Of a DNA stretch of 64,000 nt, positions 43,348-52,292 are shown piece after piece. The notes beneath the pieces are model-generated. The model made no database searches. It had not been told where the DNA came from and worked only from the letters and a program-made list of their open reading frames with translations. The stretch lies in NCBI GenBank assembly GCA_027488935.1, contig JAIYAP010000009.1:48786-112785 (forward strand). Direction: 5' to 3'. This stretch comes from Saprospiraceae bacterium (GTDB lineage Bacteria > Bacteroidota > Bacteroidia > Chitinophagales > Saprospiraceae). The position numbers were made by a program, and so were the translations under genes. Every line of letters begins with the position of its first letter. Positions within the stretch are counted from its first letter, which is position 1.

Positions 43348-43782
43348 TTATAACTCTTCCAAATCGTTGGCATTATTTTGCCAAAATCGTTGAAATTCAT
43401 CAAGAGTCAACGTCAAGACTTTGGGAAATGGAACTTTTTTTAAAACCCGAAAATGGCGGTCGTTTGTAATGATAAAATCAGTATTGGCTGCTATGGCACA
43501 ATCTACAAATTTATTGTCATCCGGATCATTTTCAATTAATCCAAAATGAAAATAAACAATCGTTTTTTCTGTACCAGGCAATTCAATAATAACCTTTGTA
43601 ATGAGTTCGCCAAGTGTCTCGCTTTCAAAGAATGTGTCCAGAACTTCGGCGTATTCACTTAATATTTCATTTGTAACAGCCAGTCTAATACTTCCATCAA
43701 GAATCAAATCGTACAACCAACGATGATCAGATAATCGTGGAAGGATTTGAATAAGACAATTACTATCCAGGACAATGGTCAA
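43348..43782 (-). CDS. PIN-domain toxin (COG1569-type)
   Basis: Putative ribonuclease toxin of 144 residues, of the PIN family labelled as toxin component of type II systems. Active-site acids: IVLDSNCLIQ (Asp), LAVTNEILSEYAEVLD (Glu), DPDDNKFVDCAIAANTDFIITND (Asp residues). The DPDDNKFVDCA block is characteristic of this branch. It overlaps nothing; the antitoxin gene is nine bases upstream on the same strand. The pair converges with moxR. Confidence 0.82.
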   Translation of the reverse strand: MTIVLDSNCLIQILPRLSDHRWLYDLILDGSIRLAVTNEILSEYAEVLDTFFESETLGELITKVIIELPGTEKTIVYFHFGLIENDPDDNKFVDCAIAANTDFIITNDRHFRVLKKVPFPKVLTLTLDEFQRFWQNNANDLEEL

Positions 43783-43791
43783 GATTGGATG

Positions 43792-44028
43792 CTATTTTTT
43801 AGTTCGGAGGTGCAAATTCTCTGTTTTCTCGCGAAAGGATTTAGATGTAAACCCTTTTTTCTCCCAAGCCTTGTCGAGTTCAGCGTCCGCTTTTTGGGCA
43901 TAATATTGAACCAAAAGCGCTTTGATATCAAGAAGCTCCTGCTCGGACATGGGGTGGGAAAACAATTCCATCAGGTGCAATTGAACCTGATTTAGCTTGG
44001 TGGCCGCTGGTTGTGCAGTGTCTGACAT
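43792..44028 (-). CDS. Putative antitoxin partner of the PIN toxin
   Basis: A 78-residue, mostly helical protein with the segment LNQVQLHLMELFSHPMSEQELLDIKALLVQYYAQKADAELDKAWEKKG condensed here as helices of about 30 and 25 residues. Small proteins with QxxLLELFxxxxSEEEL-like openings often precede PIN toxins in Bacteroidota, which supports the antitoxin role. First gene of the pair, nine bases before the toxin. Confidence 0.65.
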   Translation of the reverse strand: MSDTAQPAATKLNQVQLHLMELFSHPMSEQELLDIKALLVQYYAQKADAELDKAWEKKGFTSKSFREKTENLHLRTKK

Positions 44029-44142
44029 ATAAAGGATATACTAAGAGTGAAAATACCGGAAAACAAAAATATGGGAAAAACACAAGCCAACCAAATTTGC
44101 AACAACTATGCCCTGCTTAACTTTGAATCTTTCCATGCAAGA

Positions 44143-45828
44143 TTACATCCGAGCATGTACAATCTGCAGAATTTGCTGTTCCAATTGATTGCTCGCAAGG
44201 GTCATTTTTTCCGCTTTTTCAATGACTTCCTGGGCATAAACCTTGTCCTGGAGCCCGATCGCATTAATTTTTACATTCAAATAGGCGCCATTTACTGCAG
44301 CGCGCGCACACAAAGCGCCTACCCCTGCGTCGGTAACGGAATTAGGATTCCCGCTTTCAACCATCTGACAAATCAGATCGAAGGAATCGAAAGCCAGTTG
44401 CATTACTTTTAAGGGTACTTCGATGGCTAATTTGGTAGCGGCCTGAATGGCATTGCTGCGCGCGGTTTTTTCTTCCGGCGTGTTTTTAGGCAGACCAAAC
44501 GCGTTCATAATAGCATTAAAAGCGGCCGTATCTTCATCCACCGTACGCAACAGCGCATCCTTCAGGTATTGGCCTTTTTCTGCTGCGATCGAAAACGTTT
44601 CCCATTGGGCATCCCAGCCGCGTTTGTGGCTGCTCAAATTGGCGACCATGGTTGCGAGCGAAACGCCTAAAGCACCCACATAAGCGCTGATGGAGCCGCC
44701 CCCCGGTGCCGGACTTTCGCTGGCTGTTTCGTTGGCAAATTCGATTAAGTTTTGCTTAACCAATAATTTTGCCTGATTGGGGTTGCCTGCTTCCAGGTTG
44801 TATTCAATGATTTTGCGTTGTGGATCGAAGGGGGCTAATTCGTCGAGTCCCATCGATTTTACGGCAATTTTGATCAGTTCTGCTTCACTAACCCCTGCGC
44901 TGCGCTGTTGTTTCAGCAAAAAATAGCGGCCAGCATCCAAAAGCACTTTCAGGGGCACCAAACCTACCAATTCGGAGCCCGTAACCCGCATGCCCCGGCG
45001 ATCGGCGCTTTGAAGGCAGGCTTCAAACGCCTGGTGCAGTGTAGTTTGCTGGATATTGGTGATATTCATCGAAATTTGGGCAATACCGTATTCTTCGATG
45101 AACCAGCCAATTGCTTTTACGCCTTTCAATAAGCCGGGTTCGCGCACTGGTTCACCGGCGGCATCTTTCATGGGTTTGCCGGTAGCGGGATCATTGAGTA
45201 CACGACCTTTTTCGCGAATATCGAACGCTACCGCATTGGCGCGGCGGGTAGAGGTGGTATTGAGGTTGACATTATAGGCGATAAGAAAATCGCGGGCACC
45301 GATGACGGTCGCGCCGCTTTTCGCATTAAATTTTGCCGGGCCAAAATCGGGTTTCCAACTTGGGTTGGCCAGTTTTTCCGGCAATCCTTCATATTCACCA
45401 GCGCGGATATCGGCTAAGTTTTGGCGTTCGGGGCTGCTGGCAGCACTTTCATACAGGTAAACGGGTATTTCCAGTGCGGAACCAACCCGCTCACCCAGTT
45501 TACGCGCCCATGCTGCCGTTTCCTCCATTGAAATATTTGCGATCGGAATAAGGGGACAAACGTCGGTGGCGCCCATACGCGGGTGTTCGCCCGTGTGTTT
45601 GCTCATATCAATCAATTCGGCGGCCTTTCGAATTGCCAGGAAAGCGGCCTCCATGACCGGACCCGGCTCGCCCACAAACGTAACAACGGTGCGGTTGGTC
45701 GCCATGCCTGGGTCGACATCCAACAGTTTTACCCCTTCGACGCTTTCAATCTGGTCTGTAATTTGTTTGATCACAGCCATATCACGGCCTTCAGAAAAGT
45801 TTGGAACACATTCGATGAGTTGTTTCAC
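44143..45828 (-). CDS. ftcD: Glutamate formimidoyltransferase / formimidoyl-THF cyclodeaminase
   Basis: Bifunctional enzyme of histidine breakdown, moving the formimino group from formiminoglutamate to tetrahydrofolate and then releasing ammonia to give methenyl-THF. Residues 1-300 are the formiminotransferase: LIECVPNFSEGRD, the catalytic His region MSKHTGEHPRMGATDVCPLIP, ARDFLIAYNVNL. Residues about 355-561 are the cyclodeaminase: SESPAPGGGSISAYVGALGVSLATMVANLS and NPNSVTDAGVGALCA. Same fused order as the animal enzyme. No hut genes are next to it. Confidence 0.93.
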   Translation of the reverse strand: MKQLIECVPNFSEGRDMAVIKQITDQIESVEGVKLLDVDPGMATNRTVVTFVGEPGPVMEAAFLAIRKAAELIDMSKHTGEHPRMGATDVCPLIPIANISMEETAAWARKLGERVGSALEIPVYLYESAASSPERQNLADIRAGEYEGLPEKLANPSWKPDFGPAKFNAKSGATVIGARDFLIAYNVNLNTTSTRRANAVAFDIREKGRVLNDPATGKPMKDAAGEPVREPGLLKGVKAIGWFIEEYGIAQISMNITNIQQTTLHQAFEACLQSADRRGMRVTGSELVGLVPLKVLLDAGRYFLLKQQRSAGVSEAELIKIAVKSMGLDELAPFDPQRKIIEYNLEAGNPNQAKLLVKQNLIEFANETASESPAPGGGSISAYVGALGVSLATMVANLSSHKRGWDAQWETFSIAAEKGQYLKDALLRTVDEDTAAFNAIMNAFGLPKNTPEEKTARSNAIQAATKLAIEVPLKVMQLAFDSFDLICQMVESGNPNSVTDAGVGALCARAAVNGAYLNVKINAIGLQDKVYAQEVIEKAEKMTLASNQLEQQILQIVHARM

Positions 45829-45872
45829 GGCGATTTGAATTGAATGTTAAAATTTGACAGTATTTGATTGGA

Positions 45873-45880
45873 CAAAAGTA
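45873..45880 (-). promoter_or_regulatory. -7 box upstream of ftcD
   Basis: Minus-strand TACTTTTG, an exact TAnnTTTG match, 44 bases before the ftcD start. No clear -33 element. Confidence 0.45.
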
Positions 45881-45901
45881 GATACCCCATTTTGATATTT
45901 C

Positions 45902-45909
45902 TATATTTG
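45902..45909 (+). promoter_or_regulatory. -7 box upstream of the cohesin-like T9SS protein
   Basis: TATATTTG, an exact TAnnTTTG match, about 110 bases before the ATG at 46021; the in-frame Met at 45946 is possible but gives a poor signal peptide. Confidence 0.4.
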
Positions 45910-46020
45910 CTCTAATTCAACTTGAAATTAACATTTGAATAGACATTGAGACCAATTATTTTGGTTCTCGACTTGCTAAAATTTTCCCAATATTGCTTCA
46001 AATCATATCCATCCAAGACC

Positions 46021-47649
46021 ATGCAACGGCTTCATTTTCTCTTTTTTGTTCCTTTTTTACTCTTTTTAACCAATATTTCTGCTCAAATTCCTCAACTTAT
46101 TTCGGGTACTACGGCCAAGCCTGCTCAATTGCGTGATGCTGCCTGCAACTTTGCGGGGACCTTTGAATTGGGCGCTTTTATCGGCCAAAGCAATGATCGC
46201 GATTTAGATACGATCTATTTGTGCTTTAATGACTCGATATACGTGCAGCACAACGGCGATGCCAATTTTAGTGGCGATCCGGTTCCATCTACACCGCCTG
46301 GTATTGGATATACTTTTTATGATTGTCCGCCCACCATATCTGGACCAGATTTGAGTTCTATCCAGGGAGATGGTTGCTTAACACCGGGCGGCTCAAATGG
46401 CATTTGGTCGTATTCTGCAGGCACGTCGGGGAGTGTGTGGTTTTACAACAACGGTATTTTACAAAATACCTTCAACGCGGGTAATCCTGTTGGCTTATGG
46501 TTTGCGCCCATGACGATTGATGCAATTGAATCTTTTGGATTTGAGTCTGCCCAAGTAGGCCTGCCTCCCGGACCATGTGTCCATGTAAATACCGATGTTT
46601 CCTTCAAAGTCATTTATTTAAATCCAATTGAAGGCGTGGGGGCATTTATAGATCCTGCTAATCCTTGCGTGTGTCGTTTTCGTCCGCGTGGCGGCTATCC
46701 GGAATGGGATTTATCGGCCCGTTATACGATGGAGATAGAATTAATTAGTGATCCAACCATTCATGGACAGCAACTCACCGCCGATGAACAAATAGTTAAC
46801 AATGCTTTTGTGTATTTTTCTGTTCCACAGCCTGGAAAGTATCGGGTACGTTTGAACGATGGAAAAAGTTGTGCAGGTACTTTTGAGGTAAATATGGGTG
46901 GGTGCGACGGCGTAAATAATATACGATTGGAGTTGGCGCATGTTCAAAGTTTGAAAAACCAGATAGTATGCCAGCCATTAGTCGTACAGCAATTTGAGGC
47001 AGCAGCCGTAACCTTTAGCCTGCAATGGGACCCGAATTTGCTCGAATTTCAGGAAATAATCGACTTACATCCCAACATTGCAAATTTTGTAGGAGGGGCA
47101 AATGTTTTTCTGGATCAGATTTATGCTGGTAAGTTGAGTATGTTATTTTATAATACGCAAAACCCAGGGACCAGCATCACTTTGCCAAATGGCGATACAC
47201 TCTTGCAGGTTTGCTTCAAAAGTATCGGAATGCCAGATACTTGTACGCAAGTTATGTTTGCAAATGACCCTGCGGGACTTGTTTTTGAAGATGTAACTGG
47301 GGCCGTACTGCCCGTCAATGCCGAAAAGGGTGATTTTTGTATCCGCTCGGTGCTAGATGCTGGCTATACATTAAAGACACAGCGCCTTCATCTTATTTTG
47401 TCGCCCAGTTTATCTGTGGCGGGTAGTCCCGTACAAGTGGGTTTGGATGGTGAAGATGCACAAGCCAATATGGGAGCGCTGGAGGTATGGAACGAACAAG
47501 GCCAACTGATATTCAAGCGCCAGATTCAAATTGAAAACGGGTATCAGCAATGGTCTTTGGCGACCGAGGGCTGGGCTACGGGCGTGTATGTGGTACGCGT
47601 ACAAACCGAAAATGCCTTGGTAAGCAGCCGAATGTTGATTGGTCAATAG
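46021..47649 (+). CDS. T9SS cargo protein with cohesin-like domain
   Basis: Secreted protein of 542 residues. Start at 46021 (MQRLHFLFFVPFLLFLTNISAQ), a clean signal peptide. The N-terminal 290 residues contain many Cys and a GKYRVRLNDGKSCAGTFEVNMGGCDG region typical of SprB-like/HYR-type repeats. Residues about 320-450 look like a cohesin/dockerin-binding-type jelly roll (SLQWDPNLLEFQEII and GDTLLQVCFKSIG). The last 80 residues, ending GVYVVRVQTENALVSSRMLIG, form a type A T9SS sorting domain. It probably sits on the cell surface; its ligand is unknown. Convergent with recQ. Confidence 0.78.
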   Translation: MQRLHFLFFVPFLLFLTNISAQIPQLISGTTAKPAQLRDAACNFAGTFELGAFIGQSNDRDLDTIYLCFNDSIYVQHNGDANFSGDPVPSTPPGIGYTFYDCPPTISGPDLSSIQGDGCLTPGGSNGIWSYSAGTSGSVWFYNNGILQNTFNAGNPVGLWFAPMTIDAIESFGFESAQVGLPPGPCVHVNTDVSFKVIYLNPIEGVGAFIDPANPCVCRFRPRGGYPEWDLSARYTMEIELISDPTIHGQQLTADEQIVNNAFVYFSVPQPGKYRVRLNDGKSCAGTFEVNMGGCDGVNNIRLELAHVQSLKNQIVCQPLVVQQFEAAAVTFSLQWDPNLLEFQEIIDLHPNIANFVGGANVFLDQIYAGKLSMLFYNTQNPGTSITLPNGDTLLQVCFKSIGMPDTCTQVMFANDPAGLVFEDVTGAVLPVNAEKGDFCIRSVLDAGYTLKTQRLHLILSPSLSVAGSPVQVGLDGEDAQANMGALEVWNEQGQLIFKRQIQIENGYQQWSLATEGWATGVYVVRVQTENALVSSRMLIGQ

Positions 47650-47662
47650 TTGCGAACGAAAA

Positions 47663-47730
47663 ACGCCCCAAGTAGCGCTGTTTTGCACAGAAAAACATCC
47701 ATTTGTGCAAATGCGCGCTACTTGAGGCGT
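47663..47730 (-). terminator. Long-stem terminator after recQ
   Basis: ACGCCCCAAGTAGCGC (47663-47678) pairs with GCGCTACTTGAGGCGT (47715-47730) with one wobble, and an inner TTTGCACA/TGTGCAAA stem (47682-47689, 47704-47711) extends it. On the minus strand the hairpin is followed by T residues (complement of 47658-47663). It probably serves recQ and may also stop the convergent gene. Confidence 0.7.
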
Positions 47731-47754
47731 ACTTTAAAGGTATTTCAGGTAAAA

Positions 47755-49965
47755 TTAATTTGCGTAATCGCTCAAAAATTTCAACCGCATCAGTTGGATT
47801 TCCTCCCAGGTAATTTCGTCGTCTTTCAATTCTTTGAAGGCTTCTTCCACGCTATCCGAATCGGCTTCTTTAAAATAGTCGATCACGGTATCCCGTACAT
47901 ATTCATCAATGTATTTATTCAGGAAGTAATCAAGTTTTACCTTGGTACCTGATTGTACGATGATGTCCAATTCTTCCAGCAATTCGCCCATGCTCATATC
48001 ATTCGATTGCGCGATGTCTTCCAGTGGAATTTTGCGGTCGATGGCCTGAATGATGCTGACTTTCGTTTTTGATTTATTGGCAACGGTTTTGATGGTGATA
48101 TCCATCGGCCGTTCAATTTCATTTTCCTCTACATATTTGCGGATCGCATCTACGAAAGGCTGACCGTATTTTTGTGCTTTACCCAACGAAACGCCCACAA
48201 TTTTGGACATATCATCCATCGAAACCGGGTAATTCGTAGCCATTTCTTCCAAAGAAGGGTCCTGGAAAATGACGTAAGGCGGCAGGTTATGCTTTTTAGA
48301 GGTGCTTTTCCGGAGGTCTTTGAGGATATTCATCAAAGGTTCATCCAATACGGCAGTGCCTCCTTTTTCATCGTCTACATCATATTCAGCATCATCAAAG
48401 TTATGGTTGATGGTGATGGCAATAGGCTGTGGATCTTTCAGGTAAGCACGCCCTATGTCTGATACTTTAAGGATGCCGAACTGTTCTATTTCCTTGAAAA
48501 TCAGGTTGTTGATCATGGCGTGGCGCAAGATCGAATTCCAGTAGTGCTCATCTTTGCCTTCACCGACGCCGAAATTATCCAATTCTGAAAAGCCATAGTC
48601 CTTCATTTCCTTGGTTTCGCGTCCGAGGATAAAGTCGACAATCGTTTTCATCAGGTAATTTTCATTCAGGTCGAGGATACTTTGTACCACACTCACCAGG
48701 TCGTCTTGCACCGGGATGGTATCTTTCGGATTGCGGCAATTGTCGCACATTTTTCCGCAGCGTTCTACCTGAAACTCTTCTCCGAAATAGTGGAGCAGGA
48801 ATCGGCGGCGGCAGGAGGATGTTTCGGCATAAGCGACCACTTCTTGCATCAATTGAGCGCCCATTTCGCGTTCTGCCACGGGTTTATCGCGCAGGAACTT
48901 CTCCAGACGTAAAATATCCTGGTAATTATAAAACGCGATGCATTTGCCATTGATCCCATCTCGTCCGGCGCGGCCCGTTTCCTGGTAATAGTTTTCGATT
49001 GATTTGGGCATATCGTAGTGAATTACGAAACGCACATCGGGTTTGTCGATGCCCATACCAAAGGCGATGGTTGCACAAATCACGTCAATATCTTCCATCA
49101 AAAACGCATCCTGGGTACCAGAGCGGGTTTTGGGGTCGAGGCCAGCGTGGTAAGGCGCTGCTTTAATGTCATTGACGAGCAGCATTTCCGCGATATCTTC
49201 GGCTGTTTTACGGTTTTGTACATAAATAATGCCCGATTCACCGCGAAACTCCTCCTTAATTACCTGGATAATTTGTTTGATCGTGATATCTTTTTTGATT
49301 TTCGGTCGAATTTCGTAAAAAAGATTATCGCGGTTAAACGAAGAAACGAACGTGTTTTCAGCGCTCATATCCAGGTTTTTCAGGATATCCTGTTGTACCT
49401 TAGGTGTTGCAGTGGCGGTTAATGCCATAATGGGCACATCGCGGGCAATGGCATCAAGCATAACGCGAATGCGGCGATATTCTGGCCGGAAGTCATGCCC
49501 CCATTCAGAGATACAGTGTGCTTCATCAACGGCTACGAATGAAATTTCAGAATTTTGAAAAAACTCGATGTTTTCTTCCTTGGTCAGGGTTTCAGGAGCC
49601 ACGTAAAGCAATTTTGTTTTGCCATCCGTAATATCCTGTTTAACCTTCTTCATCTGCGCTTTGGTCAGCGAGGAGTTCAAAAAGTGGGCAACTTCGTCTT
49701 CGTCGGAGTACCCGCGAATGCTATCAACCTGGTTTTTCATCAGGGCGATGAGCGGACTAATTACAATGGCAACACCGGGCAACATCAGGGCCGGGAGTTG
49801 GTAGCACAAGCTTTTGCCACCGCCCGTAGGCATGATGACGAACGTGTCCTTTTTGTCGAGCAGGCTCTGAATGATCAGGCGTTGCTCTGCTTTAAATGCA
49901 TCAAATCCAAAATGCTTTTGCAAACTTTCGAGCAGTGTATCCCGCTCCGTGGTAATCGCACTCAT
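47755..49965 (-). CDS. recQ: ATP-dependent DNA helicase RecQ
   Basis: 3'-5' helicase of recombination and repair. Helicase core with Walker A MPTGGGKSLCYQ, motif II DEAHCISEWGHDFRPEY, ALTATATPKVQQDIL, and motif VI QETGRAGRDG; zinc-binding Cys set in CRRRFLLHYFGE and CGKMCDNC; winged-helix (RQC) domain after it; an HRDC domain (about 520-600); and a C-terminal helical region. 736 residues is the longer type found in Bacteroidota. Divergent from the KpsF-type isomerase gene. Confidence 0.95.
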   Translation of the reverse strand: MSAITTERDTLLESLQKHFGFDAFKAEQRLIIQSLLDKKDTFVIMPTGGGKSLCYQLPALMLPGVAIVISPLIALMKNQVDSIRGYSDEDEVAHFLNSSLTKAQMKKVKQDITDGKTKLLYVAPETLTKEENIEFFQNSEISFVAVDEAHCISEWGHDFRPEYRRIRVMLDAIARDVPIMALTATATPKVQQDILKNLDMSAENTFVSSFNRDNLFYEIRPKIKKDITIKQIIQVIKEEFRGESGIIYVQNRKTAEDIAEMLLVNDIKAAPYHAGLDPKTRSGTQDAFLMEDIDVICATIAFGMGIDKPDVRFVIHYDMPKSIENYYQETGRAGRDGINGKCIAFYNYQDILRLEKFLRDKPVAEREMGAQLMQEVVAYAETSSCRRRFLLHYFGEEFQVERCGKMCDNCRNPKDTIPVQDDLVSVVQSILDLNENYLMKTIVDFILGRETKEMKDYGFSELDNFGVGEGKDEHYWNSILRHAMINNLIFKEIEQFGILKVSDIGRAYLKDPQPIAITINHNFDDAEYDVDDEKGGTAVLDEPLMNILKDLRKSTSKKHNLPPYVIFQDPSLEEMATNYPVSMDDMSKIVGVSLGKAQKYGQPFVDAIRKYVEENEIERPMDITIKTVANKSKTKVSIIQAIDRKIPLEDIAQSNDMSMGELLEELDIIVQSGTKVKLDYFLNKYIDEYVRDTVIDYFKEADSDSVEEAFKELKDDEITWEEIQLMRLKFLSDYAN

Positions 49966-50100
49966 CTTCTTTCTGGTATTCTTTTCTTAAAATCTAATAT
50001 TAAAACGCTGTGTTTCATCACATTGGCAATACAGGAACACGGGGTGTTCGCTGCACGTTTACCAAATTGAATTTGGCCCGTTGAAATTAAGCGATTTTTT

Positions 50101-50108
50101 TAACTTTG
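50101..50108 (+). promoter_or_regulatory. -7 box in the recQ-isomerase intergenic region
   Basis: TAACTTTG, an exact TAnnTTTG match, with TTG at 50081-50083 (17-base spacing, a little short). Transcription would give a leader of about 190 bases before the isomerase start at 50305. Confidence 0.4.
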
Positions 50109-50121
50109 GGTAAGGGTTTAA

Positions 50122-50144
50122 CGCTTTTTTGGTCGAAAAAAGCG
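50122..50144. other. Inverted repeat CGCTTTTTT / AAAAAAGCG
   Basis: Perfect 9-base arms with a 5-base spacer, within the 339-base gap between recQ and the isomerase. It could be a binding site or a weak transcription stop in the leader. Confidence 0.5.
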
Positions 50145-50257
50145 TGATCTTTGGGGCCTATTTCAAAAAGCCGCCAAAGATAGAAAAAAAAAACTTGAAA
50201 TACTGACAAGTTTTTGCCGGTTTTTTTTCGAAAAAAAATCGCACTCCGGCAATAATT

Positions 50258-50272
50258 CGGAAATAATTTCCG
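50258..50272. promoter_or_regulatory. Palindrome CGGAAAT-A-ATTTCCG
   Basis: Perfect 7-base arms around one base, 33 bases before the isomerase start. Its size and symmetry fit an operator for a dimeric regulator; no regulator gene is adjacent. Confidence 0.4.
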
Positions 50273-50304
50273 CTTGGTTTGTAATTCAAAATAAAAATTG
50301 GTAA

Positions 50305-51288
50305 TTGAAAGACTTGGAACCTGTTTTATCCACTTTAGAGATTGCACGCCAAACGATTCGAATGGAGGCCCATGCTTTACTTGCTTTGGCCGATAGTTTG
50401 GATGATACGGGCCACTTTCAGGCCTGTGTGGAGGCCATCGCCTTGTCGAGTGGACGGTTGGTCATTACAGGCATTGGTAAAAGCGCCATTGTAGCGCAAA
50501 AGATTGCCGCCACACTCAATTCTACGGGTACACCGGCCCTGTTTTTGCATGCTGCGGACGCGATTCATGGCGATTTGGGTATGGTACAGGCCAATGACCT
50601 GGTGTTGTGCCTGTCTAAAAGCGGCGAAACTCCCGAGATTAAGGCTTTGGCACCACTTGTGAAAAATATGGGTAATCGTCTGATTGCCATGACGGCCAAC
50701 CGAAATTCTTTTTTGGCACGACAGTCGACGTATGTTTTATGGACACCGATTGATCAGGAAGCCGACCCCAATAACCTGGCCCCAACGTGCAGCACCACGG
50801 CGCAAATGGCCCTGGGAGATGCCCTAGCGATCAGTTTGCTGGCTTTGAAAGGTTTTACGGTGGCTGATTTTGCCAAGTTTCATCCAGGCGGGGCATTGGG
50901 CAAACAATTGTATTTGCGGGTAAGTGACCTGGCGGTATTGCACGACAAGCCTTTCGTGGCACCAACGGCCAGTTTATCAGAAGTTATTTTTGAAATTAGT
51001 TCCAAACGCTTGGGGGCTACAGCGGTATTAAGTAAAAGTGGAAATTTGTTGGGCGTTATAACCGATGGCGATTTACGGCGCATGTTGGCGCGCAATCAAC
51101 CAATGGAGGGCTTGCTGGCACAAGATATTTTAACCCCCAATCCCAAAACCATTGCATTTGATGCCATGGCGGTAGATGCACTTGCCCAAATGCGGGAATC
51201 CTCTATTACACAATTGTTGGTATTAGAAGACGATCAATATCGAGGTGTTGTGCACCTGCATGATTTGCTTCGGGAGGGACTGGTTTAA
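50305..51288 (+). CDS. kdsD: KpsF/GutQ family arabinose-5-phosphate isomerase
   Basis: Interconverts ribulose-5-phosphate and arabinose-5-phosphate, the first step to Kdo of the lipopolysaccharide core. SIS domain (about 30-175) with VITGIGKSAIVAQKIAATLNSTGTPALFLHAADAIHGDLG and CLSKSGETPEI; two CBS domains (about 205-327) with VITDGDLRRML in the first. Condensed motifs: GIGKS, HAADA, HGDLG, SKSGET. Start appears to be TTG at 50305; the nearest ATG (50362) would remove conserved N-terminal helix residues. Function also fits lpxD in this window as parts of the envelope pathway. Confidence 0.87.
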   Translation: MKDLEPVLSTLEIARQTIRMEAHALLALADSLDDTGHFQACVEAIALSSGRLVITGIGKSAIVAQKIAATLNSTGTPALFLHAADAIHGDLGMVQANDLVLCLSKSGETPEIKALAPLVKNMGNRLIAMTANRNSFLARQSTYVLWTPIDQEADPNNLAPTCSTTAQMALGDALAISLLALKGFTVADFAKFHPGGALGKQLYLRVSDLAVLHDKPFVAPTASLSEVIFEISSKRLGATAVLSKSGNLLGVITDGDLRRMLARNQPMEGLLAQDILTPNPKTIAFDAMAVDALAQMRESSITQLLVLEDDQYRGVVHLHDLLREGLV

Positions 51289-52292
51289 GTTTCGTTGAGT
51301 CGCCGACAATAAGCAGCCATCAGGTTCCAATATTTTTTGGCGACCTCGACAAGTATTTCGGAAGGGCGCATTTCCAATTCCAGCAAGGTTATTTTCAGGC
51401 GCACATTCGCGCGGTAGGCTTTAAAGTACGTAAACAGGAGTTGGTCTTCTGGCATAGGCATAATGGACCAATATTGCTGATAGGCATTCAAAAAGGCTTC
51501 GGCCAATGCTGATTGTTGATAGAATTCAAGTTCCATACAAAGGAAAGCCAGTTCGTTCAGGATATCGAGCTGCCTATAATGCGGGTTAAATTCAATACAA
51601 TCAAATACCAACGGCGGTTGCGTCAAAAAAATATTACGCGTGTGCAAGTCGCCATGCCCGTCTACCCAGAATTTTAAATCGGCCCGCTCCTGAAGCCGAG
51701 TTGCGTGTTTTTTTAAAAAATGGGCAATGCTTTCCGACAGTCCGTCAAATTCAAGCAAGGCAATTTTACCAACAATATTTTTGAAGCTGTCGCGCTGGGT
51801 AAACAAATCTTCAAAATCTTCCAGCAGGGTAGGAGCCTTGGGCGCTTGAATACGGTGATTCAGATGAAAAGGTGCAATTACTGCGGCCAGTGCTTGCATT
51901 TGGTTGGTTGTGATGGTGTGCTCTTTTATACAAGCATCCATTTGCAACGCATTGTCTTGTCGGCGCATTTGCACTGCGTAGTCTATTGCATCGATAGGGT
52001 GGTCGCTGGTACTTACGAAAGGGCCCTCAGGGCCTTTACAGATGGCCCGCACCGCCAGGTACATATTGGGTGCTAGTCTTTGATTGAGACGAAGTTCTTC
52101 CGTGCAATAATACTGTCGTTTTTCGAGGGTGCTAAAATCGAGGAAGTGTAGTTGAATTGGTTTTTTAATTTTAAAGGCAAATTCAGGGCTCAGTATGACC
52201 CACGAAATATGGGTTTCAACAAGGCTTGCAGGAGATTGGACCCCAGGAAACAGCCCTTTTTGAACCATCATTTCAAGTTGTGCACGCGTCAT
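51285..52292 (-). CDS. Aminoglycoside-phosphotransferase-like kinase (COG2187)
   Basis: Kinase-fold protein of 335 residues in the COG2187 group. The first lobe includes FAFKIKKPIQLHFLDFSTLEKRQ with the ATP-binding Lys; the catalytic loop is VDGHGDLHTRNIF (Asp/His/Asn), then VFDCIEFNP with the metal-binding Asp. It overlaps the 3' end of the AAA/P-loop kinase gene by 20 bases, and in many bacteria the two occur as one fused protein. Its substrate is unknown; it is not evidence for drug resistance. Confidence 0.8.
   Translation of the reverse strand: MTRAQLEMMVQKGLFPGVQSPASLVETHISWVILSPEFAFKIKKPIQLHFLDFSTLEKRQYYCTEELRLNQRLAPNMYLAVRAICKGPEGPFVSTSDHPIDAIDYAVQMRRQDNALQMDACIKEHTITTNQMQALAAVIAPFHLNHRIQAPKAPTLLEDFEDLFTQRDSFKNIVGKIALLEFDGLSESIAHFLKKHATRLQERADLKFWVDGHGDLHTRNIFLTQPPLVFDCIEFNPHYRQLDILNELAFLCMELEFYQQSALAEAFLNAYQQYWSIMPMPEDQLLFTYFKAYRANVRLKITLLELEMRPSEILVEVAKKYWNLMAAYCRRLNET

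Noticed and set aside
47663..47730. Long imperfect hairpin as an integron attC site
   Set aside because: No conserved RYYYAAC/GTTRRRY ends, no integrase and no cassette array.
49555..50070. 171-residue plus-strand frame opposite the recQ N-terminus
   Set aside because: Antisense to the helicase core and Walker A region; no supporting features.
50087..50347. 86-residue minus-strand frame over the recQ-kdsD gap
   Set aside because: Covers palindromes and A/T runs and overlaps the isomerase start; no family or start site.
51285..52292. Aminoglycoside resistance gene
   Set aside because: The kinase fold is shared, but this belongs to the COG2187 group of unknown substrate, next to its usual P-loop partner.
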